Part shown: positions 1 through 7,537 of the stretch, one piece after another
Layout: every line of letters begins with the position of its first letter
Position numbering within the stretch: the first letter of the stretch is position 1
Assembly: GCA_030840805.1 (NCBI GenBank)
Contig: JAVEDU010000096.1
Span: 32,433-96,432 of the forward strand
From: Actinomycetota bacterium
Lineage (GTDB): Bacteria > Actinomycetota > Actinomycetes > Mycobacteriales > HKI-0501
Length of the DNA: 64,000 bases
Direction of reading: 5' to 3'
Made by a program: the position numbers and the translations under genes
The notes under the pieces: generated by a model
Told to the model about the DNA's origin: nothing
Seen by the model: only the letters and a program-made list of their open reading frames with translations
The model's database searches: none

Positions 1-137
1 AAGTCCACCAGCCGGTACTGACCGCCGAAGGGCACCGCCGGCTTCGCCCGGTCGGCGGTGAGTGGCATCAGCCGCTTGCCTTCGCCACCGGCCAGCACGA
101 TCCCCAGGACGGAGCGCGCCTGCGTCCCACGTCTCAT
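1..137 (-). CDS. glgC: Glucose-1-phosphate adenylyltransferase, N-terminal fragment
   Basis: Only the first 45 codons are inside the window; the gene runs off the left edge. The translation from the ATG at 137 contains the nucleotidyltransferase signature [19 protein letters not shown] (residues about 12-30), followed by [13 protein letters not shown], which is typical of GlgC. The enzyme makes ADP-glucose from ATP and glucose-1-phosphate for glycogen and maltose-1-phosphate synthesis. It is divergent from the glycosyltransferase glgA, 23 bp away, as in Mycobacterium. There is no Shine-Dalgarno; a TAGGGT hexamer lies 7 nt before the ATG, so the mRNA is probably leaderless. Confidence 0.93.
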   Translation of the reverse strand, partial: MRRGTQARSVLGIVLAGGEGKRLMPLTADRAKPAVPFGGQYRLVD

Positions 138-160
138 GGTCAAGACCCTAGTGTGATCAC
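138..160. promoter_or_regulatory. Overlapping divergent leaderless promoters for glgC and glgA
   Basis: The whole 23-bp gap is used by two opposed -10-like hexamers. TAGTGT (149-154, + strand) sits 6 nt before the glgA ATG. TAGGGT (150-145, - strand) sits 7 nt before the glgC ATG. The two hexamers share the TA base pairs at 149-150. A perfect 10-bp palindrome, TGTGATCACA, covers 152-161. Promoter function is inferred from spacing only. Confidence 0.6.
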
Positions 161-1318
161 ATGCGCGTCGCAGTCTTGACGAATGAGTTCCCGCCCACGA
201 TCTACGGCGGCGCGGGGGTGCACGTCGATTTCCTGGTGCGTGAGCTGCGAAAGCTCGTCGACGTGGACGTCCACTGCTTCGGTGCGCCACGGCCGGGGGC
301 GACCGCGCACGTACCGCCGGTCGAGCTCGCCGGCGCGAACCCGGCGCTGCGCACGCTGGGCATCGACGTGGCGATGGCCGCGGCGGTGCACGGTGCGGAC
401 GTGGTGCATTCGCACACCTGGTACGCCAACCTCGGCGGGCACCTGACCTCGCTGCTGCACGGCGTCCCGCACGTGGTCAGCGCGCACTCGCTGGAGCCGA
501 TGCGGCCGTGGAAGGCCGAGCAGCTCGGCGGCGGGTACGCGATCTCCAGCTGGGCCGAGCGCACGGCGTACGAGGCGGCGGCCGCGGTGATCGCGGTCAG
601 CAACGGGATGCGGAACGACGTGCTGGCGGCGTATCCCGCGGTGGACCCCGCGCGCGTGCACGTGGTCCACAACGGCGTCGACACCGACTTCTACGCGCCG
701 GACCCGTCGATGGGCACCGTCCGCGCGCTGGGCATCGACCCGGACCGGCCGTACGTGCTCTACGTCGGCCGGATCACCCGCCAGAAGGGCCTGCCGCACC
801 TGCTGGCCGCGGCGCACCGGCTCGACCCGGGCATCCAGGTGGTGCTGTGCGCGTCCGCCCCGGACACACCGGACATCGCGGCCGAGGTGTCCGCCGGAGT
901 GGCGGACCTGACGGCCGAGCGGGGCGGCGGGGTGTTCTGGGTGGAGGACATGCTGCCGCGGCCGGACGTGGTGCAGTTGCTGTCGCATGCGACCGCGTTC
1001 TGCTGCCCGTCGGTGTACGAGCCGCTGGGCATCGTGAACCTGGAGGCGATGGCCTGCGGGACGGCCGTGGTGGCGAGCGACGTGGGCGGGATCCCCGAGG
1101 TCGTGGTGGACGGCGAGACCGGCTACCTCGCGCATTTCGACCCGGCGCGGGTCGCGGAGTTCGAGGCCGCGCTCGCGGACGGGCTGAACGCGCTGGTCCG
1201 GGACCCGGATCGGGCGCGGCAGATGGGCGCCGCCGGCCGCAAACGGGCGGTGGAGCACTTCGCCTGGGACGCGATCGCCCAGCAGACGAGGGGAATCTAC
1301 GACAGCGTCCGTGGTTGA
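161..1318 (+). CDS. glgA: Glycogen synthase / maltose-1-phosphate synthase (GT4 family)
   Basis: A 385-residue GT-B glycosyltransferase of the actinobacterial GlgA/GlgM type (Rv1212c-like), not the long plant/E. coli GT5 type. The acceptor-side loop [15 protein letters not shown] is at residues 9-23. The nucleotide-sugar site shows the R204...K209 pair in [10 protein letters not shown], and the EX7E motif runs from E287 to E295 (EPLGIVNLE). Mycobacterial relatives transfer glucose from ADP-glucose to glucose-1-phosphate, giving maltose-1-phosphate for alpha-glucan made by GlgE, or extend glycogen. It is paired divergently with glgC, which supplies the ADP-glucose. The start is the ATG 6 nt after the TAGTGT hexamer, with no ribosome-binding site. 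Confidence 0.92.
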   Translation: MRVAVLTNEFPPTIYGGAGVHVDFLVRELRKLVDVDVHCFGAPRPGATAHVPPVELAGANPALRTLGIDVAMAAAVHGADVVHSHTWYANLGGHLTSLLHGVPHVVSAHSLEPMRPWKAEQLGGGYAISSWAERTAYEAAAAVIAVSNGMRNDVLAAYPAVDPARVHVVHNGVDTDFYAPDPSMGTVRALGIDPDRPYVLYVGRITRQKGLPHLLAAAHRLDPGIQVVLCASAPDTPDIAAEVSAGVADLTAERGGGVFWVEDMLPRPDVVQLLSHATAFCCPSVYEPLGIVNLEAMACGTAVVASDVGGIPEVVVDGETGYLAHFDPARVAEFEAALADGLNALVRDPDRARQMGAAGRKRAVEHFAWDAIAQQTRGIYDSVRG

Positions 1319-1955
1319 GGTGGTCGCCGGGGCCGTGTCCGGCCCGATCAGCTCCGTCATCCCCTCCGTACACGGGGTCGTCTCGCCGTGCTCGCCCACA
1401 AGACCGGGCCGGTCAGTGGTCGTCAGGTCGCGGAGCGGACCGGCGGCGGTGCCGGCCCCCGGCGGGTGAACGAGGTCCTCCGCGAGCTCACCGACGCCGG
1501 CATCGTGCTGCGGGGGCCCCACCCGCCCGCGTACCTGAACCGGCCGAACCGGGAGCACCTCGCCGCGCCCGCCATCGAGGCCCTCGCGGGGATGCGCGGC
1601 GAACTGATCGACCGAATGCGGAAAGGCGCTGGTGGAGTGGGATCCCCCGTCTCCCGCGGTGTGGATGTTCGGGTCCGCCGCGCGCGCGGACGGCACCGTT
1701 CGCAGCGACACCGACATCCTGGTGCTGTGGCCGGACGACGTGGACATCGCCGACGAGGTCTGGGCCCAGCAGTTCACCGACTTCGGGAGCGACGTCCTTG
1801 CCTGGAGCGGCAACCACTGCGAGCGTGTCGAGTTCAGCGAGAGCGAGTTCGCGGACATGGCCGCACACGGCGAACGCCTCGTGGACCAGCTGCGGCGGGA
1901 CTCGATCCACCTCGCTGGGGACACGCCGTACGAGCGCTCGCGGAGGGCGTCCTGA
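1311..1955 (+). pseudogene. Decayed MNT-type nucleotidyltransferase with winged-helix N-terminus
   Basis: Three frame segments spell one protein. The first starts at GTG 1311. The second, about 1382-1625, reads VLAHKTGPVSGRQVAERTG, a winged-helix region, and continues to a conserved NREHLAAPAIEALAGMRGE stretch. The third, from about 1626, gives LVEWDPPSPAVWMFGSAARADG with the GS-x10-DTD catalytic pattern of MNT nucleotidyltransferases, and ends at 1955. Two compensating frameshifts are therefore needed, near 1380 (a base missing) and near 1625 (a G too many). It overlaps the glgA stop and is followed with a TGATG overlap by a broken HEPN-like partner. MNT/HEPN pairs are a known toxin-antitoxin architecture. 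Sequencing error in a GC-rich run is the alternative. Confidence 0.72.
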
Positions 1956-2339
1956 TGGCCATGGCACCCGAGACCGGGACCCCGGCGCACCTCGCAAGGC
2001 CGCGGAGTCCTCGAGGCGGCCAGAGCCGCGTTGCCACTGGAGCTCGACAACGCGGCCGCCTCCAGCGCGGTCACGTCTGGGATCAACGCCAAGGACGTCG
2101 TCTGCCTGGTCAAGACGCGGCACACGTCGAATGGTGACGACCACCGGCTCGCTGTGGAGGAGTCGCGCCGCAGCGGCACGCCAGGCGAGAACCTCGCGTC
2201 GACTCTCGACCGGCTGATCGCCCTGAAACCGAAGGCACAGTATCGGCCGGTTCAGGTGACAGCGGCCGAGGCACGTCCTGCCGTCGACTGGGCCGCGCGG
2301 ATGCCGGCCGCCGCGGAGCAGGTCATGCCGTCGTCCTGA
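1955..2339 (+). pseudogene. Decayed HEPN-like partner of the nucleotidyltransferase
   Basis: The gene would begin at the ATG overlapping the upstream stop (TGATG at 1953-1957), giving MAMAPETGTPAHLAR. The recognisable helical core (VLEAARAALPLELDNAAA, then SGINAKDVVCLVKTR, then ALKPKAQYRP) is in another frame from about 2007 to 2339. At least one and probably two frameshifts lie between 1993 and 2010. The NAxD-VVCLV and LKPKAQY segments resemble the HEPN-like proteins encoded after MNT nucleotidyltransferases in actinobacteria. With the neighbouring frameshifts, the whole cassette looks inactivated. Assignment rests on remembered family resemblance, so it is moderate. Confidence 0.6.
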
Positions 2340-3836
2340 TCAGGCCGCGGTAATCCCCTGCAGCCACCGCACCAGGGTCCGCACACCCCAGCCGGTCGCG
2401 CCCCGGGCCAGCTCGCCGTCCGGCTTGTCCGACCAGGCCGGCCCGGACATGTCCAGATGCGCCCAGCGGTCGGCCGCGTCGCCGGCGAACTCCCGCAGGT
2501 ACAGGGCGGCCGTGATCGCGCCCGGGTTGCCCGCCGCGTTGTTGACATCGGCCACGTCGGACCGCAGCTCACCTACGTAGTCCTCGGCGAGCGGCATCCG
2601 CCACACCCGCTCCCCCGCCTCGCCCGCCGCCGCGGCGAGGGCGTCCGCGAGCTCGTCCGACGGGCTGAACAACGCGGCCGTCCGCTTGCCCAGCGAGACG
2701 CTCTGCGCGCCGGTCAGCGTCGCGAGGTCCACCAGCACGTCCGGCCGCAGCCGCGCCGCCGCGTACGCGAGTGCGTCGGCGAGCACCAGCCGCCCCTCGG
2801 CGTCGGTGTTCAGCACCTCGCTGGTCTTGCCGCCGTGGTGCCGGATCACGTCGCCGGGGCGGTACGCCGAGCCGCTGGGCATGTTCTCGGCGATGGGGAG
2901 CAGCGCGGTGACCCTGATCGGCAGCTCGAGCGCCGCGGCGGCCAGCACGGTCCCGAGCACGGCCGCGGCACCGCCCATGTCCTTCTTCATCAGCGCCATG
3001 CCGGGGCCGGGCTTGATCGAGATGCCGCCGGTGTCGAACGTGATGCCCTTGCCGACGAGCACGACGTGCTGCTTCGCGCCGCGCGGTGCCCATGTCAGCT
3101 CCACGAGCCGCGGCCCCCGCGCCGAGCCGCCGCCGACCGCGAGGAGGCCACCGAAGCCCTCCGCCGCGAGTTGCTCCGGGCCCCGGACGGTGGCGGCGAC
3201 GCCGTGCGCCGCGGCAGCCTTCACCGCGGCGTTCGCGAGCCACTCCGGCGACTTCAGCAGGCCGGGGGTGTTCACCAGGTCCCGCGCGAGCCACGTCGCC
3301 TCGGCGATCACCCGCGCGATGGCCACCTCGGCGTCGACGGTGTCGGGGTCCTCGGTGAGCAGGTCGATCCGGCGCAGCTTCGGCGGCTCCGCCCCGCTCG
3401 CCAGCGTGAACCGGTACGCCGCCAGCAGCAGCCCCTCGGCCAGCCCGCGGACCGCGTCGGGCGCCGGCCCGTCGGGCAGCGCGACCGTGGCCCGCGGCCG
3501 GCCCGACACGGCCCGGGTGACGGCGGCACCGGCGGACCGCATCGCGGCCTCGCCGCCGTCGCCGATCCCGACCAGATGGACGACCGACGGGGTCGAGGTG
3601 GGGCGCGGCAGCGTGTGCAGCGACCCCGCCTTGCCGGTGTGCCCGGCGTCCGCGAGGAACGCCGTCAGCACGTCCGTCAGGTCGTCCGGAACGGCAGACG
3701 CGAGCACCGGCCCCTCGTCGTCGGCACCGGGCGCGACCGGCAGGACGAGCACGTCGGCCCGCCGGTACGGCGACACGGCCGACCGGATCTCGGGGAGCCG
3801 GCGCGCGGGCACCCCGGGCACGGAGACGAGCGGCAC
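2340..3836 (-). CDS. pepA: Leucyl aminopeptidase, M17 family
   Basis: A 498-residue cytosolic aminopeptidase that removes N-terminal residues from peptides and uses two metal ions. All M17 ligands and catalytic residues are visible: K263 and D268 in GKGITFDTGG, K275, D286 in KKDMGGAA, D345 and E347 in NTDAEGR, and the bicarbonate-binding R349. The N-terminal macro-like domain spans about residues 1-170. The start is the GTG at 3836 because GGAGG stands 6 nt before it; the longer frame to 3887 lacks such a site. The gene is convergent with the decayed nucleotidyltransferase/HEPN pair, with no gap at the stop codons. Confidence 0.95.
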   Translation of the reverse strand: MPLVSVPGVPARRLPEIRSAVSPYRRADVLVLPVAPGADDEGPVLASAVPDDLTDVLTAFLADAGHTGKAGSLHTLPRPTSTPSVVHLVGIGDGGEAAMRSAGAAVTRAVSGRPRATVALPDGPAPDAVRGLAEGLLLAAYRFTLASGAEPPKLRRIDLLTEDPDTVDAEVAIARVIAEATWLARDLVNTPGLLKSPEWLANAAVKAAAAHGVAATVRGPEQLAAEGFGGLLAVGGGSARGPRLVELTWAPRGAKQHVVLVGKGITFDTGGISIKPGPGMALMKKDMGGAAAVLGTVLAAAALELPIRVTALLPIAENMPSGSAYRPGDVIRHHGGKTSEVLNTDAEGRLVLADALAYAAARLRPDVLVDLATLTGAQSVSLGKRTAALFSPSDELADALAAAAGEAGERVWRMPLAEDYVGELRSDVADVNNAAGNPGAITAALYLREFAGDAADRWAHLDMSGPAWSDKPDGELARGATGWGVRTLVRWLQGITAA

Positions 3837-3893
3837 TGGGGACCTCCGTCGATCGGGCGGGTACGGCCACGACGCTACGCCCCGCACAGAGAA

Positions 3894-3928
3894 CGGCCCC
3901 GGTCACCAACTCGGTGGGTCCGGGGCCG
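3894..3928 (-). terminator. Hairpin terminator downstream of the DUF3117 gene
   Basis: CGGCCCCGG (3894-3902) pairs with CCGGGGCCG (3920-3928). An inner CACC/GGTG match extends the stem. It lies between the pepA start and the DUF3117 stop codon on the minus strand. No T-run follows, as is usual in such GC-rich genomes. Confidence 0.6.
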
Positions 3929-3950
3929 CGTGGAACTCAGGCGACAGCTC

Positions 3951-4118
3951 TCAGCCCACGACGTTCTTCAGAGCATCACCGAGGTCGCTCGCCTCTTCGG
4001 CCGACATCTCGACCACCAGGCGTCCACCGCCCTCGAGCGGGACGCGCATGACAATGCCGCGACCCTCCTTGGTGACCTCGAGCGGACCGTCACCCGTCCG
4101 CGGCTTCATAGCCGCCAT
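3951..4118 (-). CDS. DUF3117 micro-protein
   Basis: A 55-residue protein too short to show in a standard open-frame list, read directly from the sequence: it begins MAAMKPRTGDGPLEV and ends EEASDLGDALKNVVG. This is the highly conserved actinobacterial DUF3117 family (Rv1211-like), predicted to be a small beta-rich cytosolic protein of unknown function. A clear ribosome-binding site, GAGGGGAG, stands about 6 nt before the ATG at 4118. Its place between pepA and a divergent PaaX-type regulator, close to tag and glgA, matches the mycobacterial neighbourhood. Confidence 0.93.
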   Translation of the reverse strand: MAAMKPRTGDGPLEVTKEGRGIVMRVPLEGGGRLVVEMSAEEASDLGDALKNVVG

Positions 4119-4300
4119 GTTGTGCTCCCCTCGACCAGTGACCGCTGGATTGCCCGGTCACGCCGTCCGACCGCGGGGCACCGAACGGTGGCCGCAGTGT
4201 CATCTCGGTCATTCTCCCGCATGATCGGGTCCCGGCCCAAACCGGGGGACGGTACGGCACGCCGCGCGGCCCCCGGGCCCAGGGCTGGCATGCTCGCGAC

Positions 4301-5170
4301 ATGCACGCGCGTTCGGCCCTGTTCGACCTGTACGGCGACCATCTCCGCACCCGCGGAGGCGTCGCGCCGGTCGCCACACTGGTGCGGTTGCTGGCCCCGG
4401 TGGGCATCGCGGCGCCCGCCGTCCGCACCGCGATCTCGCGGATGGTGCGGCAGGGCTGGCTGCGGCCGGAGCGGGACCGGCGCGGCTCGGCGTACGCGCT
4501 GACGCCGCGGGCCGCCCGCCGGGTGGACGACGCCGCCGCCCGGATCTACCGCACCGGCGACACCTCCTGGGACGGGCGCTGGCACCTGCTCGTCGTCACC
4601 CCGCCGGAGGGGCGGACGGCCCGGACCCGGCTGGCGAACGACCTGGGGTTCCTCGGGTACGGCGCGCTCGCCGGCGGCACCTGGGTCTCCCCGCGCGCCG
4701 CCGCGGAGGTCGACACGCTGCTCGCCGACGCGGGCGTCCGGGCGGAGCGGTTCCACGCCACGCATCTCGACGGCCTCGGCGGCGACACCGGGCTGGTCCG
4801 GCGCGCCTGGGACCTCGACGCGCTCGCCGCCGCGTACACCGAGTTCGTCACCGCGCTGCGGCCGGTCGTGGAGCCGGTGGCGGCCGACGGGGACGACGAG
4901 CGGGCGTTCGCGGCGCGGTTCCAGCTGGTCCACGCGTGGCGCGCGTTCCTGTTCCGCGACCCGGGGCTGCCCGCGGCGCTGCTGCCGGACGACTGGCCCG
5001 GCACCGCGGCGGCCATCTTCTTCGACCACCACGCCGCCCGGCTGCGCGCCGCCGCCGGGCGTCAGGTGGACCGGTGCCTGCCCGTAGGGTCGGGGCGAAC
5101 CGACCGATCCGGAGGAACACCGTGTCCGACACCCTCACCGTCGAGCGCGCCGGCGGCGTCGCCACCCTGA
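4301..5170 (+). CDS. PaaX-family transcriptional repressor
   Basis: A 289-residue regulator. Residues about 1-75 form the PaaX-type winged helix (SALFDLYGDHLRTRGG, then a segment ending PAVRTAISRMVRQGWL). The middle carries the PaaX central domain (WDGRWHLLVVTPPEGR), and residues 180-260 the C-terminal helical domain, with FRDPGLPAALLPDDWPG as its hallmark. Family members are repressors released by phenylacetyl-CoA or related acyl-CoAs. The last 49 bp overlap the next gene, so the C-terminal 16 residues are unlikely to be conserved. No other paa catabolic genes are nearby, so the ligand is unclear. The start ATG at 4301 opens directly into the conserved helix. Confidence 0.88.
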   Translation: MHARSALFDLYGDHLRTRGGVAPVATLVRLLAPVGIAAPAVRTAISRMVRQGWLRPERDRRGSAYALTPRAARRVDDAAARIYRTGDTSWDGRWHLLVVTPPEGRTARTRLANDLGFLGYGALAGGTWVSPRAAAEVDTLLADAGVRAERFHATHLDGLGGDTGLVRRAWDLDALAAAYTEFVTALRPVVEPVAADGDDERAFAARFQLVHAWRAFLFRDPGLPAALLPDDWPGTAAAIFFDHHAARLRAAAGRQVDRCLPVGSGRTDRSGGTPCPTPSPSSAPAASPP

Positions 5171-5913
5171 CCATGCGGCGCCCCGAGTCGATGAACTCAC
5201 TGTCCGTCGAGCTCAAGGAGGCCCTGCTCGCCGGGCTGGCCGACGTGCGGGACGACGACACGGTCCGCGCGGTGGTGCTCGCGGGCGAGGGCCGGGCGTT
5301 CTGCGTCGGCCAGGACCTGCGCGAGCATGTCGGGATGCTGGCGTCGGGCGACGCCGCGCCGCTGAGCACGGTCCGCGCGCATTACAACCCGATCACGCTC
5401 GGCATCGCCGAGATGCCGAAGCCGGTCGTCGCCGCGGTGCGGGGCATGGCCGCCGGGGCCGGCGGGGCGCTGGCGTTCGCGTCCGACTTCCGGGTCGGCG
5501 GCCCGTCGACCGGATTCCTGATGGCGTTCGCGAACGTGGGCCTCGCCGCCGACTCCGGCGCCTCCTGGACACTCCAGCGGCTGGTCGGGTTCGCGAAGGC
5601 CACCGAGCTGCTGCTGCTCGCCCGGCCGATCGACGCCACCGAGGCGGACCGGCTCGGGCTGCTGACCCGGCTCGTCGAGTCCGACGACGACGTGCTCCCG
5701 GCCGCGCAGGAGCTGGCCGCCCGGCTCGCCGCGGGTCCCACCGTGGCCTACCGGGAGATCAAGGCCTCGCTGGCGTACGCGGCCTCGGCCTCGCTGGCCG
5801 ACGCCCTGGAGCGGGAGGCCGAGGCGCAGACCGTCACCGGCGCTACCGAGGACCACCGGAACGCGACCGAGGCCTTCGTCGCGAAGCGTCAGCGCACGTT
5901 CGCGGGCCGCTGA
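5122..5913 (+). CDS. Enoyl-CoA hydratase/isomerase, PaaG-like
   Basis: A 263-residue crotonase-fold enzyme. The first oxyanion-hole region is GRAFCVGQDLREH, and the second is PKPVVAAVRGMAAGAGGALAF, at about residues 97-117. An acidic residue in the GLAADSGASW segment matches the catalytic aspartate position of 2-(1,2-epoxy)phenylacetyl-CoA isomerase-like proteins rather than the Glu/Glu pair of classical hydratases. The start is the GTG at 5122, preceded by GGAGG at 5111-5115; this places it inside the end of the PaaX-type gene and implies translational coupling. The pair is probably a small acyl-CoA-sensing unit. The true substrate cannot be read from sequence. Confidence 0.85.
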   Translation: MSDTLTVERAGGVATLTMRRPESMNSLSVELKEALLAGLADVRDDDTVRAVVLAGEGRAFCVGQDLREHVGMLASGDAAPLSTVRAHYNPITLGIAEMPKPVVAAVRGMAAGAGGALAFASDFRVGGPSTGFLMAFANVGLAADSGASWTLQRLVGFAKATELLLLARPIDATEADRLGLLTRLVESDDDVLPAAQELAARLAAGPTVAYREIKASLAYAASASLADALEREAEAQTVTGATEDHRNATEAFVAKRQRTFAGR

Positions 5914-6479
5914 ACCAGGTCCACGTGGCAGCCGGCGAGGTGGTCGTCGACCATCCCACTCGCCTGCATGAGCGCGTACGCGGTGGTCGGCCCGACGAAC
6001 GCGAAGCCGCGCCCCTTCAGGCCCCTCGCCATCGCGACCGACTCGGGCGTGCTGGCCGGGACGTCGGCGGGCGTGGCAGGCCGGGGCCGCGGGGCGGGGG
6101 CGTACGACCACAGCAGGTCGGACAGCCCCCCGTCGAGGTCGAGGGCGACCCGGGCGTTGCGGATCGCGGCGTCGATCTTGGCGCGGTTCCGGACGATCCC
6201 GGCGTCGGCGAGCAGCCGCTGGACGTCCGCGGGCCCGAACTCGGCCACCGCGGCGGCGCGGAACCCGGCGAACGCGCGCCGGAACGCCTCCCGCTTGCGC
6301 AGGATCGTGATCCAGGACAGCCCGGACTGGAACGCCTCGAGGGTCAGCCGCTCGTACATCGCGTCGTCGTCCCGGATCGGGCGGCCCCACTCGGTGTCGT
6401 GGTAGGCGAGGTACTCGGGCGCGCTGCCGGCCCAGGCGCACCGGGCGAGTCCGTCCACGCCGGTGAGCAGGCCGGTCAC
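5889..6479 (-). CDS. tag: DNA-3-methyladenine glycosylase I
   Basis: A 196-residue Tag protein that excises 3-methyladenine from alkylated DNA. It contains the N-terminal zinc-region pattern RCAWAGSAPEYLAYHDTEWG, the core FQSGLSWITILRKREAF and the closing FVGPTTAYALMQASGMVDDH with the zinc-ligand His of the family. The start GTG at 6479 overlaps the stop of the upstream SRPBCC gene (GTGA). The 3' end overlaps the convergent enoyl-CoA hydratase by 25 bp. It forms an operon with the SRPBCC and DivIVA-like genes, as in the Rv1209-Rv1210 arrangement. Confidence 0.94.
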   Translation of the reverse strand: MTGLLTGVDGLARCAWAGSAPEYLAYHDTEWGRPIRDDDAMYERLTLEAFQSGLSWITILRKREAFRRAFAGFRAAAVAEFGPADVQRLLADAGIVRNRAKIDAAIRNARVALDLDGGLSDLLWSYAPAPRPRPATPADVPASTPESVAMARGLKGRGFAFVGPTTAYALMQASGMVDDHLAGCHVDLVQRPANVR

Positions 6480-6952
6480 CGGTGCTCCACGAGCCGCGCG
6501 AACGCGGCGAGCGACCGGCGGGCGCCGAACGTGAACAGCGGCCGGGCCACCGCCCAGGCGAGCCGCCCCGTCCGCCCACCGGGCAGGTGGAGCCACTCCC
6601 GGAGCCCGAAGCGGGTGCCGCCGTCCGGTGTGGACGCGAACCGGAACTCCCCGGGGCCGCGCACCCACCGTCCGGTGTGGAGGACCTCGACCGAGTCCGG
6701 TGGCGCGAACCGGGTGATCTCCAGCACGTCCAGGAACCCGACCGGGCCGATCCCGGTGAACGCCTCGATCACGCTGTCCTCGCTCCGGCCGTCGCCGTGG
6801 ACGACCCGGAGCCGGGTGAGCGGGATCCACCGGCCCTGGCCCACCCAGTCGGTCGCGGCGTCGAACACCGCGGCCGGGGCCGCGGCGATGTCCCGGTCCG
6901 CCGCGAGCACGCCCTCGCCGCGGCGGGTCAGGTCAACGGGGGTGCCGCTCAT
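6476..6952 (-). CDS. SRPBCC (START/polyketide-cyclase-like) protein
   Basis: A 158-residue single-domain protein with a helix-grip pattern: AAPAAVFDAATDWVGQGRW at the N-terminus, a middle beta-sheet region (GRWVRGPGEFRF), and a long C-terminal helix (AVARPLFTFGARRSLAAFARLV). Such domains bind hydrophobic ligands or act as cyclases or lipid carriers; no catalytic residues can be assigned. It overlaps the upstream DivIVA-like gene by 20 bp and the downstream tag by 4 bp, so all three are co-transcribed. Its job with a DNA glycosylase is unknown. Confidence 0.85.
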   Translation of the reverse strand: MSGTPVDLTRRGEGVLAADRDIAAAPAAVFDAATDWVGQGRWIPLTRLRVVHGDGRSEDSVIEAFTGIGPVGFLDVLEITRFAPPDSVEVLHTGRWVRGPGEFRFASTPDGGTRFGLREWLHLPGGRTGRLAWAVARPLFTFGARRSLAAFARLVEHR

Positions 6953-7484
6953 TGCCGAGGAGGTCGCCCAGCACCGCGGTGTCGTCGCCGGCGGGTGCGG
7001 GCCGGGTGTCCGGCTCCGGGCCGGCCTCGGCGTCGTCCTCGCCGAGATCGCCGGCGGGGTCGTCGCCGGCCGCCCCGACGTGGTTCGGGTACACCCCGGC
7101 GGCGGCCCGGAACACCTCGGTGCGGTCGAGGTCCGGGTCGGAGCGGACCGCGTGGGCGCCGGTCGGGTGCTCGTTGTCCGCGCGGAGCAGCCAGAGCTCC
7201 TGCCGCAGGGCGAGGAGCTCCGCGTCGCGCGCGCCGAGCTCGTGCCCGGCGCGCTCCAGGACACCGTCCACCTGGTCCATCCGGTAGCCGCGCGGCACCA
7301 CGTCGAACCGGATGGCGTCCAGGTCGCTCGGCGCCGCCGGGCGGTCCTGGGGCAGGTCGTGGGGTGCGGCATCGGGGGCCGCCGGTTCCAGCCCGGACGC
7401 CCTGCCGAGCGTGAAGGCGACCGCGCCGAACACGATGAGCCCGAGGACCAGGGCGACCGCCAGGGTCAGCAGGAGATCTCGCAC
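6933..7484 (-). CDS. Membrane-anchored DivIVA-domain protein
   Basis: A 183-residue protein with one N-terminal membrane helix (residues 2-28, LLLTLAVALVLGLIVFGAVAF). After it comes a short DivIVA-type segment, FDVVPRGYRMDQVDGVL (about 60-76), and a coiled-coil stretch. The acidic, proline-rich C-terminus looks disordered. DivIVA-like domains localise to curved or septal membranes in actinobacteria. This short, single-helix form is of the Rv1209 type found beside tag in mycobacteria. A CACGAT hexamer lies 6 nt before the GTG start, so it may head a leaderless tag operon. Confidence 0.82.
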   Translation of the reverse strand: MRDLLLTLAVALVLGLIVFGAVAFTLGRASGLEPAAPDAAPHDLPQDRPAAPSDLDAIRFDVVPRGYRMDQVDGVLERAGHELGARDAELLALRQELWLLRADNEHPTGAHAVRSDPDLDRTEVFRAAAGVYPNHVGAAGDDPAGDLGEDDAEAGPEPDTRPAPAGDDTAVLGDLLGNERHPR

Positions 7485-7537
7485 GCGGGCATCGTGTCAC
7501 GCTGGGCGGGGCCAGGACGAGCGGAGGCGGGGCACAG

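Noticed and set aside
152..161. TGTGATCACA as a CRP/GlxR site between glgC and glgA
   Set aside because: The half-sites are adjacent, without the six-base spacer these regulators need. It is kept only as a palindrome note.
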